Below, piece after piece: positions 17,601-22,413 of a stretch of 23,571 nucleotides of DNA. The stretch covers positions 1 through 23,571 of the forward strand of contig JBOFLG010000114.1 in assembly GCA_051657745.1 (NCBI GenBank), in the 5' to 3' direction. Source of the DNA: JBOFLG01 sp051657745. GTDB taxonomy: Bacteria; Actinomycetota; Actinomycetes; Actinomycetales; Dermatophilaceae. The translations under genes were made by a program, and so were the position numbers. Positions within the stretch are counted from its first letter, which is position 1. Each line of letters starts with the position of its first letter. The notes under the pieces were generated by a model. The model was not told the DNA's origin and ran no database searches. It saw only the letters and a program-made list of their open reading frames with translations.

Positions 17601-18967
17601 ACGGGCCGGACGAGGTCGCGGTGCTCCCGCAGTCGCTCGGCGGCTCGGACGCGGTGCTGTGCGCCTTCGTGGTCGGCGACCCGAAGCGGTGCGACCTCGG
17701 CGTCCTCCGCACCGAGCTGCGCCGCACGCTTCCCGCCCACATGGTCCCCGCGCACCTGCAATGGGTGGACGCCATGCCCCGTACGCCCAGTGGCAAGCGC
17801 GACGACGCAGCACTTCGGCGGCTGCGCGCACCGGATCAGGTGACCGGTGGCGACAACGGCGACGACGAGTTGGAACGAGCGGTCGCGGAGGTGCTGGCGG
17901 AGTTCGCCGGTACGACGGGGATCGGCGGGGGCACCAGCTTCTTTGATGCCGGCGGGACGTCGATCGGCGCCACCCGGGTCGCGATGGCAATCACGCGGCG
18001 CTGGGGCGTCGAGGTGCCATTGCACAGATTCATCGCGGCTCCAACGGCACAGGCGCTGGCCCAGATGGTCCGCTCGTGCGACGGGCCGGCGACGTTCGAC
18101 CCTGTGGTGCCGCTGCGCCCTGGAACCGGACGCCCGCTGTTCGTCGTCCACCCGATCGGCGGCAACGTCATCTGCTACCGCGACCTGGCCCGCGAGCTCC
18201 AGCCCGAGCGGCCGGTGTACGGGCTGCAGGCTGTCGGCGGGGAGCCGGGCAGCGAGCCGCTGTCGTCGGTGCCGGAGTTGGCGGCCAGCTATCTGGCCGC
18301 GGTCCGGCGGGTGCAGCCCGAGGGTCCGGTGCATCTGGCTGGATGGTCGTTCGGCGGCTACGTGGCTGTCGAGATGGCGCGGCAACTGGGCCCGGATCAG
18401 GTCCTGTCGCTGAGCCTGCTGGACACGGTCGCCCTGGCCGACGGGCCACGCCCGGAGATCGGGGACCGCGAGTTGATCCTCGGGTTCTTCCAGGAGCTGC
18501 TGTTCTACTCCTCGGGCGCCGAGGCATTGGACAGCGACCTGGACGGCGTGCAGGATCCCGACCGGTTGTTCGCGGCCGTGCTGCGGCGGACCGTCGAGCT
18601 CGGCGTCCTGCCCAGCGACGGATCCGACCGGCTGCTGCGCCGGTTGTACGCGATCTTCCGGGCCAACTACCGGGCGACCGTCGGGTACATCGTCGAGCCG
18701 ATCGCGAGCCAGATGATGCTGCTGCGGGCGACAGAGCCGATGCCGACCGCGCTGGCGGGCGCCCACCGGATGTTCGGCGGCTCGGCCGGCTGTGCTGCCA
18801 ACGGCTGGGCCCGGCACTGCGAGCACCCGGTGGCCGTGCTGGAGGTACCCGGCGACCACCTCACGATGATGGCCGAGCCGAACGTGGCCGCCGTGGCCTG
18901 CCGGCTCGGGGCCGCCCTGGCCGAGGCGGACCGCAGCGTGGCCGTACCGGCGGGAGCGGCACAGTGA
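5651..18967 (+). CDS. Hybrid PKS-NRPS: KS-AT-DH-ER-KR-ACP-C-A-PCP-C-A-PCP-TE
   Basis: One 4438-residue assembly-line enzyme with one fully reducing PKS module, two NRPS modules and a release domain, apparently with every catalytic domain intact. ATG 5651 is chosen because KS similarity starts at residue ~20 and GGAGAGG lies 11 bases upstream; an in-frame ATG at 5594 adds 19 unlikely residues. Predicted building blocks are an unknown starter, methylmalonyl-CoA, Ser and a Pro-like amino acid. There is no loading module and no obvious N-terminal docking coiled coil, so the first KS must take an acyl group from a separate donor. Leu3424 is a TTA codon. The stop overlaps the next gene's GTG start (GTGA), so five genes likely form one transcript. 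The product is unknown; Ser-Pro order plus a downstream FAD monooxygenase resembles PxaA, LgnB and BraB systems. Confidence 0.95.
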   Translation: MSLTSEHRIENPHAPADDDQVAIVGIGCRYPRTIASPEQLWEFVARGGNAATPGFPADRGWDLPALTSGDLDVAGSTYVRGGSFVSGVSAFDPAFFGISPREALAMDPQQRLLLELSWEALERAGIDPAGLRGSPAGVYFGVVAQEYGPRVFDGDPAQAGHLTTGTTPSVASGRVAYSLGLSGPAVTVDTACSSSLVAVHLAAKALRSGECSIALTGGANVVCAPSIFVGFARLGALAPDGMSKPFSADADGFGVSEGAAVLVLERLSDAHRHGHEVLAVLRGTAVGQDGASDGLSAPSEDGQRRVIRAALADAGLDVGDVDVVEAHGTGTKVGDPIEARALLATYGEGHDPQNPLLVGSVKSNIGHAQAASGVAGIVKMVEAIRHAEVPGTVHLTRPTAAVDWSTGTVRVPTETVPWPAELDHPRRAAVSSFGISGTNAHVIIEQAPPETDRERPATPDAPAVPLLLSARTPGALRAQAERLRARMAEQADLGLADVAYSLLVARAQLEQRAAVLAADRDEALRALAALAAGEPDPAVVVGEAIPDGRMCFVFPGQGSQWQGMALDLMDQHPVFRASIAECERALGEFVDWSLTAVLRGAPGAPGFDQVDVVQPVLFAVMVSLARCWQELGVRPDAVIGHSQGEIAAACVAGALSLRDAAMVVTRRSRSILAIAGTGGMASVMLSAEQVELLLPTCPGDLEIATVNGPNTTVVSGDTAGIDAFIAQCEAGDIRVRRIPVDYASHSSHVEQVGDAVVAALEGIEPRPANTAIISTVTGEPIDGERMDPGYWYDNLRRTVRFADAVRAAHAAGHRFFVEMSPHPVLTAGIEESLPDAGPGECSVVTGTLRRDDGDLRRLLTSVAEIRVAGGPLELTGLIGERRLVDLPTYAFEHLHLWLSPALTTSAHSGGTGSTDLDHPLLAAELEHPEDDGMQFTGRLALDTHPWLADHAVNGVVLVPGAALAELLLYAGQRAGTPAVEDLVLREPLIVPADGAVQVQVVLTGNGGARVYSRPDRPGAAWTKHAEATLTPAAVEPAANPDLAAWPPRDAKSVDVSDSYDRLAARGYEYGPAFRGLRAVWRRGDEVFAEITLDADRKDDGFALHPALLDAALHALEYLPADEVTTDRVRLPFEWAGVRLHAEGATTARVRIRPTTADTYRLELADAAGLPVCTVDSLTLRPISCDRLQAAGAAPSDALFGVEWMPAAVPETVTGPEFATWPEVPTANGVCVLPCLDGTGPLPQGAHRALDEVAGIARRWLTDDTYGRATLVVLTSRAVSTGPGDEVLDLAYAPVWGLLRSAQTENPGRIVLLDVDDATRWTNAVTAALASGEPQAALRRGTLHTPRVVRATNSLIGGLDLLSETTWQLRTLGEGTLEAGNMAIKPWPEASRPLEPGEVRIGVRAHGLNFRDVMIGYRLYPDTTVDLGNEGAGVVLETAPDVTTLRPGDRVMGMFFGVGPQIIRHSGYLTRYPDTWSYEQAACVPAAFLTAYYALHELAGLRGGERVLIHAGTGGVGLAAIQLAQHAGAEVFATASPAKWPVLRGLGLDDEHIANSRTCDFADAFAHTTRGAGVNVVVNSLAREFVDASLRLLPRGGRFIELGKTDIRDSDTIDRTFPGVRYQHFDLTKVGPHDTQRVLVALGAMFARGELRPLPVSVRDVRQMPDALRFLSRGRHIGKLAVTLPRPLDPAGTVLITGGTGMLGSLLARHLVRTHGLRNLLLVSRSGSDAPGAAELCDELGADGAEVRVAAADVADPAALHTVLSEVPAAHPLTAIVHAAGVLDDALFTDLTAEQIDRVVRPKVDAAWNLHEATRDLDLSAFVLFSSAAGILGTPGQGNYAAANTFLDALVEHRRGLGLPAMSLAWGLWEQASGMTGHLGERDLDRLRATGFTAVTNDEGLALFDTALSSGQSLLIPARLDPAQGGSHGDLPRILSGFARPRRRLASTANPQTQTATGTDLATMGTEQRRSTLTGVVRGVAAAVLGHQSADAVPEDAVFKNLGFDSLGAVDFRNRLRKATGLPVTANAVFTYQTTTALTDHLLTLLPPHADAEPSAPVEREPEPEPTPVPVAKPDGDPVPLSRYQQDVVTATLTWPDLPIAQPTGYVRINGATDVGRLTAAVRHASGRHDALRLRLNTEALTQHLSGRAPEVEIVDFRSADDPRATCQEWITATTAAVIALDGPLAQATILRDDDDSLILYCRFHHAVADAWGINLFITHVCDEYLSPDGPVEIAPSCLLSVEDDQTYRGSAEWRADRDALVASVAGLTPALFTRTTGVQGHRRLRRSVHVPAELAERVRATGHSIFAVTTAALAAYLRRIHRDGDIVLGVPLLNRRTPEQLATVSHVTNILPLPVAVDESQSLLELADRVGTDVWELAGRQRFALGDLRSALREAGQPADGLFDVTYSYVTVPASGNDDVTLESTVLTSGYSLDTANVVVREYELDRSLDVDVFYAEDAFAGDYPIDAAMRHFATLLDAGLRDPEQPLSALGVLDVDEEDRIRGFERPEPISFDDTTTVDRLLTGAAKRFPERTAVIAGDTELTYADFSGRVTGLAAELRAAGLRPEELVPVLLPRGVAFVVAVHAILAAGGAYVPIDPDHPELRAKVLLSDTSARFAIGGGRLAGLLDTLGITRVIEPVTAPALPVAASTRPGDLAYVIYTSGSTGTPKGVMIEHRSVVNRLAWMQNRYPLGAGDVILHKTPGSFDVSVWELMWWAQTGATVAVAPPGAEGDPWELAAAVERHGVTVMHFVPSMLAAFLDHLDTDPRAAEQVAGLRRVFCSGEALTLALAARFRERFAATGAELVNLYGPTEATVDVSYFDVPRDGELDRVPIGRPIDNTALLVLDASGRRCPVGVAGELSIAGAGVGRGYLNRPALTRDAFVADETIPEGRRYRTGDLARWLTDGQVEYLGRLDDQVKVRGNRVTLGEIENAITQCPALSAAAVAVRDDAHGSRLVAYVVAADDPVRPTLVRTVVDFLADRLPEYMVPSEFVRVPQLPLTRSGKVDRRALPSLTDLDRAGDEPATEVERRLAAIWQEVLGDASFGVHDDFFTVGGDSIRVLRMRAEAEKRGLCFDVERFYARPTVAGLAACLDGDTPPAGPAPVAEPFELVPLIDRATLHDAADAFPASQLQLGMVYHSLQRADSSLYKDVFRYRLRMPWRENLFRDAYRQLVRQQPALRSGLDLTGYSTPLQIVFPAVEEPLTVVTGANATEEAIAAYAQQMHRTAYPLLDDIHGEPALLHGMRVFADDNRVELVFHFHHAMLDGWSVAQLVSALLSDYLTRLQGRPIPAGAQPQSSLLLAEFARAENLSRASGTDREFWTEEIAGSQATAIEGEAAHLPHEAGDDRSRTITLPRGLDRAVRAFVREHRVPLKSVLLAAHCLTLRAMSGAGDLVTGVVTHARPEREGAESCAGLFLNTIPLRLDARERSWVGTVREIVGWERRSYPHRRYPMSVLAREHGAAVFRTAFNFVDYHTLGELLDGDAEVELLDVEVHEQTDFDLLATALVDPRDGTLAVRVSAGESGVTATQCEQYGLTFAAVLGAVVRDPEAVAEPRTTRSDDVVAQVAEVAMRRPGRIALIDGDREWDYAWLAGTADTVAQQLLVRGMPPGARIAVRMARSAQAIAVVLGVLRAGGAVVPLDPTYPPQRIATMLSIVRPYLTVVDAGEPAGKGPSCPAAELLGTEPAQPVALPAIGAQDIAYVLFTSGSTGEPKGVAMPHRALSNLIAWQNGRPTGTVGGHTLQFAPLSFDVAFQEIFSTLCGAGTLHLIPEAVHQDPRAVLATIERREIERIYLPYVALQTLAEVARSTSTYPTSLSTMVSSGEQLRITPEIRAWRAANPRMILENQYGPTETHVVTAHPMPGGEDADPAMPPIGTEIARTTVALLDEQLRPVPAGAPGEIYLEGSCVARGYERRPGLTAQRFVAGPGGQVRYRTGDIGIRMTTGDLVSLGRADGQVKVRGHRVECAEVELAVLRAGQDGNGPDEVAVLPQSLGGSDAVLCAFVVGDPKRCDLGVLRTELRRTLPAHMVPAHLQWVDAMPRTPSGKRDDAALRRLRAPDQVTGGDNGDDELERAVAEVLAEFAGTTGIGGGTSFFDAGGTSIGATRVAMAITRRWGVEVPLHRFIAAPTAQALAQMVRSCDGPATFDPVVPLRPGTGRPLFVVHPIGGNVICYRDLARELQPERPVYGLQAVGGEPGSEPLSSVPELAASYLAAVRRVQPEGPVHLAGWSFGGYVAVEMARQLGPDQVLSLSLLDTVALADGPRPEIGDRELILGFFQELLFYSSGAEALDSDLDGVQDPDRLFAAVLRRTVELGVLPSDGSDRLLRRLYAIFRANYRATVGYIVEPIASQMMLLRATEPMPTALAGAHRMFGGSAGCAANGWARHCEHPVAVLEVPGDHLTMMAEPNVAAVACRLGAALAEADRSVAVPAGAAQ
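5708..11770 (+). other. PKS module of the megasynthase (KS-AT-DH-ER-KR-ACP), methylmalonyl-specific
   Basis: KS 20-448 has Cys192 (DTACSSS), His327 (EAHGTGT) and His367 (NIGHAQ), so it condenses and is not a decarboxylating KSQ. AT ~550-835 has Ser642 in GHSQG and the motif YASH (742-745), both typical of methylmalonyl-CoA selection. DH ~916-1184 has His950 (HAVNGVVLVP) and Asp1109 (LLDAALHA). A structural KR half (~1195-1355) precedes the ER (~1360-1685), which has the NADPH loop HAGTGGVG from 1509 and Tyr1419 at the position linked to 2S methyl branches. KR ~1690-1900 has GGTGMLG, L-D-D (1782-1784, B-type), Ser1826, Tyr1839 and Asn1843. The ACP carries Ser2005 in GFDSL. Expected output is a fully saturated 2-methylacyl thioester. 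Confidence 0.9.
11882..14945 (+). other. NRPS module 1 of the megasynthase (C-A-PCP), serine predicted
   Basis: A Pro/Glu-rich linker (residues ~2053-2076) leads into the C domain (~2078-2500). Its core motif reads HHAVADA (2204-2210), with the catalytic second His but Ala in place of the usual final Gly. The A domain (~2517-3020) has YTSGSTGTPKG, NLYGPTEA, YRTGD and catalytic Lys3006. Residues read by alignment to PheA from FDVSVW (Asp2707), VMHFVPS, VFCSGE, LYGPTEATVD and Lys3006 give DVWHFSLVDK, a serine code. The PCP Ser is 3059 (GGDSI). Confidence 0.88.
15027..18120 (+). other. NRPS module 2 of the megasynthase (C-A-PCP), proline-like code
   Basis: The C domain (~3126-3555) has an intact HHAMLDG (3262-3268). 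With no epimerase upstream it should join L-residues. The A domain (~3563-4060) has FTSGSTGEPKG, NQYGPTET, YRTGD and Lys4049. Aligned specificity residues from FDVAFQ (Asp3753), IYLPY, MVSSGE, NQYGPTETHVV and Lys4049 give about DVQYVSQVVK. The known proline code is DVQLIAHVVK, so six of ten positions agree and two more are conservative. Proline or a related cyclic amino acid is the best guess. The PCP Ser is 4104 in DAGGTSIG. Confidence 0.75.
18121..18964 (+). other. C-terminal type I thioesterase domain of the megasynthase
   Basis: Residues ~4160-4438 form an alpha/beta-hydrolase thioesterase. FVVHPIGGNVICYRDLA opens the fold, the nucleophile is Ser4233 in GWSFGG, Asp4258 follows in LLDTVA and His4403 lies in PGDHLTMM, giving a complete triad. 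It should release the chain by hydrolysis or cyclisation. In Ser-Pro synthetases of the pyrrolizidine type, release gives a bicyclic intermediate for the FMO; that step here is inferred. Confidence 0.88.
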
Positions 18968-20322
18968 GCGCGTCGCCGCGGGTACGGCGCCCGCTCGGCC
19001 CGATGGAGCGCTGGTACTGGATCTGCGACCGGATCTCCGCGCTCAACGTGATCGCCCGCGTCCGCGTGGACGGCCCGTGCCGCCCGGCCGACCTGGTCCG
19101 TGCCACGGCCAGGCTGGCCGCCGAACACCCGCTGCTTGCCGTGACGGTCCAGGCCGGCCCGGGCGGCCCGCGGTTCGTCGCGTCACAGGGGCCGATCTCG
19201 GTCCGTACCGTGACCGCCGCGAGCGACGAGGATTGGCAGCGAGAGATCGACGCAGAGCTCACGTCGTCGGTGGCCGGGGGGCCAGGACCGCTCGCCCGGA
19301 TCGTGCAGGTGGACCACGGCGGCGACCGGCACGACGTCATCCTGACTGTCTCGCACGTCGTTGCTGACGGGACGACCGCGCTGGCGCTACTGCAACGACT
19401 GGTCGAACTGGCGGCGACCGACAGCGGACCTCGGCAGCACGACGCGCTGCCGGCGCCCGAGGCGATGCTTCCGCGCCGGATCAACCGGCTGCCCCGGCTG
19501 GCCCATCTCGCTGCCTGGATAGTCGCCGACAACCTCGCACTGGCGTGGCACCGCCCGCGCCGGCTGCAGGCGCGTACACCGGTCGAGCCGAACCGGCGCC
19601 GAAGCCAACTGCTGCACCGGGAACTGGACGCCGGACAACTCGCGGCGGTCGTCGCATGGTGCCGTCACGAGGGCGTCACGGTTCACGCCGGTGTGGTCGG
19701 GGCGTTGGCGCTGGCGGTGGCCGGGCACAAGCGGATCTCCGGGCGGGTGTGCGTCGGATCGCCGATGGACTTCCGGGCCGAGTTGACCCCACCGGTCACT
19801 TCGCGGGAAGCGGGCGCCTACGTGGCCACGGTTCCCTCCTACGTGCGGGTCGGACCGTCGGTCCCGGTCGCCGCGGCGGCCCGGCAGGTGTCGCGGGACC
19901 TGCGCCGGCGCCGCCGCCTGCACCACCACCTGGCCCTGGTATCCCTGCTTCGGGCCATCTCCCCGCGATCGGTGGCGCGCAGCGCCCGCGCGGTCGCCCT
20001 GATCGACCGGGCCGGGCCGGGCAACGTGTGCCTGTCCAACCTGGGCCGGCTCGACTTTCCGGCCGAGGTGGGGGCTTGGCGGCTGTCGGGCGCGCAGTTC
20101 GTCGCTGGGATCTCCATCAGCGGCAACCTGGTCGCCGCGGTGAACACCAGCCACGGCGTCCTGCAGTGCAACGTTACCTACATCGACCAGGCGGTCACGG
20201 CCGAGCAGGCCGTCCACATCACCGACCGGGCTCTCGGCCTGCTGCTGCAGGCCGCCGGGGCACCCGGACCCGGGCACCGGCAGGCGAGGCAGTTCTCCAT
20301 CGCGACGAAGGGTTCGCCATGA
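18964..20322 (+). CDS. Condensation-like acyltransferase (PapA/WES type)
   Basis: A 452-residue stand-alone protein of the condensation/acyltransferase superfamily, starting at GTG 18964 within the megasynthase stop. It opens with RPLGPMERWYW, like PapA5-type enzymes. The active-site motif is SHVVADG (130-136), keeping catalytic His131 and Asp135 but with Ser in the first His position, as in many PapA and wax-ester-synthase relatives. A later GSPMDFRAEL matches the D-F-x-x-x structural motif of the superfamily, and SNLGRLDFP follows near the C-terminus. Such proteins move acyl groups from a carrier protein or CoA to an alcohol or amine. Here it could load the starter or acylate the released product; neither can be chosen from sequence. 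Translationally coupled on both sides. Confidence 0.85.
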   Translation: MSASPRVRRPLGPMERWYWICDRISALNVIARVRVDGPCRPADLVRATARLAAEHPLLAVTVQAGPGGPRFVASQGPISVRTVTAASDEDWQREIDAELTSSVAGGPGPLARIVQVDHGGDRHDVILTVSHVVADGTTALALLQRLVELAATDSGPRQHDALPAPEAMLPRRINRLPRLAHLAAWIVADNLALAWHRPRRLQARTPVEPNRRRSQLLHRELDAGQLAAVVAWCRHEGVTVHAGVVGALALAVAGHKRISGRVCVGSPMDFRAELTPPVTSREAGAYVATVPSYVRVGPSVPVAAAARQVSRDLRRRRRLHHHLALVSLLRAISPRSVARSARAVALIDRAGPGNVCLSNLGRLDFPAEVGAWRLSGAQFVAGISISGNLVAAVNTSHGVLQCNVTYIDQAVTAEQAVHITDRALGLLLQAAGAPGPGHRQARQFSIATKGSP

Positions 20323-21239
20323 TCGACAAGTCAGCTCCGGTGCTGGTCACCGGGGCCTCCTCCGGGCTCGGCGCGGCCATGTCCACCGCACTGTCCGAGA
20401 TCGGGTTCACCGTGTACGCGGGGGTCCGCTCCGCTGAAGCCGCCGACCGGATCTCCCGGCCCCGGATCTGCCCGGTCATCCTCGACGTCACGTTGGCCGA
20501 CTCGGTACGCGAAGCGGGCAGCCGGATCGCCGCCGAGACGGCCGGCATCGGGCTGCACGGTCTGGTCAACAACGCCGGAATCTGTGTGTCCGCGCCGGTG
20601 GAGTGCCTGCCGCTGGACGACCTGCGCGCCGAGTTGGAGGTGAACCTGATCGGTGCGGTGGCGACGATCCAGCAGTTCCTTCCGCTGCTGCGGCACCCGG
20701 CACCCGGCACGCCCGACGGTGGACCGGCTGGCCGCATCGTCAACGTGAGCTCGGGGATCGGCCGGATCGCCCCCCCGTTCCTGGGGGCCTACGCGGCCTC
20801 GCAGTTCGCCAAGGAAGGCGTCTCGGACGTGCTACGCCGCGAACTGGCCACGCAGTCGGTCAGCGTGTCGGTGCTGGAGCCGGGCGCGGTGCCGACGCCG
20901 ATCTGGTCCAAGGTCGACGAGACGGCGATGCGCCTGTTCGACGGCGCACCCCGCGAGCTGGCCGACCTGTACCGCAACCGGTTCCTGGCCTTCCTGAGCA
21001 TGAACGCCGACCGGGCCCAGCGGAGCCGTACCCGTCCCGAGACGGTCGCCCGGGCGGTGGTGCACGCGATGACCGCCCGCCGCCCCAGGATCCGGTACGC
21101 GGTGGGCACGGACTCCCGTATCGCCGCGGCGGCGGCCCGGCTGATCCCCGACCGGGTGATGGATGCCGCGATCGCCCGCCAGTTCGCGGCATCGGCCACC
21201 ACGGCCGACGAGCGGCCCGAACGGCAGGTGCGGTCATGA
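20319..21239 (+). CDS. Short-chain dehydrogenase/reductase with Lys-to-Gln active site
   Basis: A 306-residue classical SDR whose ATG overlaps the previous stop (ATGA). The Rossmann motif TGASSGLG (11-18) and NNAG (84-87) predict NAD(P)H binding. Ser145 in NVSSGIG and Tyr158 are at the right spacing, but the motif reads YAASQ (158-162): the YxxxK lysine is Gln162 (CAG at 20802-20804). A lysine occurs three residues later at 165. That Lys normally positions the nicotinamide and lowers the Tyr pKa, so activity may be reduced or altered, or the protein may serve another role. It ends in an overlap with the FMO gene. Substrate unknown; a ketone or imine near the rearranged core is a reasonable guess. 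Confidence 0.9.
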   Translation: MIDKSAPVLVTGASSGLGAAMSTALSEIGFTVYAGVRSAEAADRISRPRICPVILDVTLADSVREAGSRIAAETAGIGLHGLVNNAGICVSAPVECLPLDDLRAELEVNLIGAVATIQQFLPLLRHPAPGTPDGGPAGRIVNVSSGIGRIAPPFLGAYAASQFAKEGVSDVLRRELATQSVSVSVLEPGAVPTPIWSKVDETAMRLFDGAPRELADLYRNRFLAFLSMNADRAQRSRTRPETVARAVVHAMTARRPRIRYAVGTDSRIAAAAARLIPDRVMDAAIARQFAASATTADERPERQVRS

Positions 21240-22384
21240 AGGCGATCGTGGCGGGCGCCGGGGTCGGCGGACTGACCACTGCCCTCGGGTTGCGCAGCCG
21301 CGGCTGGGACGTCGAGGTCGTCGACGCAGCGCTACGCAGCCGCGTCTCGGGCGGTGGGCTGGGCATCGCCAGCAACGCCACCAAGGTGCTGTCCGCGCTC
21401 GGCGTCGACCTCGCGGCTTCCGGTGTGGGCCGGGTCTGCGAGCACTTCGACCTGCGGACGGCCACCGGGCGACCGTTGCGGGAACTACCCATCCGCTCGA
21501 TCGCCGAGGAACTCGGCTCGCCGGTGGTCAACGTCCGGCGGTGCGATCTGATCGCCACGATGAGAGACGCGCTGGGCGACACCCCGATCCGGTACAACAT
21601 CCGGATCGCCCGCTACGACGACGACGGCACGCAGGTCACGGTCACCTGCGCCGACGGGAGTACGGCGGCCGGGGACGTGCTGATCGGCGCGGACGGGATC
21701 TGGTCGGCCGTCCGCGCGCAGGTGACCGGTCCGGAGCCCGTCAACGAGTACGGCTACGTGTGCTGGATCGCCACAGGGCAGTTCCGGCACTCCCGGCTGC
21801 GGCCCGGCGGCGCGGTCCACTACTGGGGCAACGGCCAGCGCTTCGGGCTCATCGACATCGGCGGCGGTGACGTGTACTGGTGGGGCACCAAGAACGTGTC
21901 GGCCAGGGACACGGCCCGGCTCGCGTACCCGAAGGAGAGGATCCTGCAGAGTTTCGCCGGCTGGGCCGATGAGGTGCGGGAGGTCATCGCGGCCACTTCC
22001 GAGGCGAACATTCTCAGCGTGCCCGCGCAGGACCGCCCGTTCAGCGAGTCGTGGGGCGCGGGCCGGGTCACCCTCGTGGGTGACGCCGCGCATCCGATGC
22101 TGACCAGCCTCAGCCAGGGCGCCGGCTCGGCGATCGAGGACGGATACGCGGTCGCCCACCACCTGGACCACGCCGACGACCCGGTGACCGGTCTGCGGGA
22201 CTACGAGCGGGCCCGGCGCGACCGTACGCGCTGGCTGGTGTCCGCCTCGCGCAACCTGAGCCGGATGGAGCAACTGGAGAACCCCGCGGTCGCCTGGCTG
22301 CGGGACTTCGCGGTGCGGCATGCCCCGATAGCGGTCGTGCGGCGACGCAACACGGCCCCAATGCGGTTCGAGTTGCCGGTATGA
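21236..22384 (+). CDS. Group A FAD-dependent monooxygenase
   Basis: A 382-residue single-component flavoprotein monooxygenase. It begins MKAIVAGAGVGGLTTALGLR (G-x-G-x-x-G for the FAD ADP part), has the D-G motif in IGADGIWSAVR and the G-D motif in LVGDAAHPMLTSLSQGAG, and ends soon after a conserved helix, a normal length for zeaxanthin-epoxidase or 6-hydroxynicotinate-hydroxylase relatives. No membrane segments are seen. The start overlaps the SDR stop (ATGA). PxaB, LgnC and BraC, which convert acyl-Ser-Pro-derived bicycles by Baeyer-Villiger-like chemistry, are enzymes of this general class. Partnership with a Ser/Pro-type synthetase makes the same role plausible, but aromatic or alkene hydroxylation is also possible. 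Confidence 0.9.
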   Translation: MKAIVAGAGVGGLTTALGLRSRGWDVEVVDAALRSRVSGGGLGIASNATKVLSALGVDLAASGVGRVCEHFDLRTATGRPLRELPIRSIAEELGSPVVNVRRCDLIATMRDALGDTPIRYNIRIARYDDDGTQVTVTCADGSTAAGDVLIGADGIWSAVRAQVTGPEPVNEYGYVCWIATGQFRHSRLRPGGAVHYWGNGQRFGLIDIGGGDVYWWGTKNVSARDTARLAYPKERILQSFAGWADEVREVIAATSEANILSVPAQDRPFSESWGAGRVTLVGDAAHPMLTSLSQGAGSAIEDGYAVAHHLDHADDPVTGLRDYERARRDRTRWLVSASRNLSRMEQLENPAVAWLRDFAVRHAPIAVVRRRNTAPMRFELPV

Positions 22385-22400
22385 CGACGCCAAGACGAGA

Positions 22401-22405
22401 AGGAG
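22401..22405 (+). promoter_or_regulatory. Ribosome-binding site of the hydrolase gene
   Basis: AGGAG is eight bases before ATG 22414. It favours that start over the in-frame ATG at 22381, which overlaps the FMO stop and has no such site. Confidence 0.7.
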
Positions 22406-22413
22406 ACAGCGCA

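Noticed and set aside
18076..18963. Extension of the acyltransferase frame far into the megasynthase TE
   Set aside because: An open shadow frame caused by GC bias; homology starts only after the GTG at 18964.
22381..22413. Hydrolase start overlapping the FMO stop
   Set aside because: It is in frame and would continue the overlap pattern, but AGGAG at 22401 clearly serves ATG 22414.
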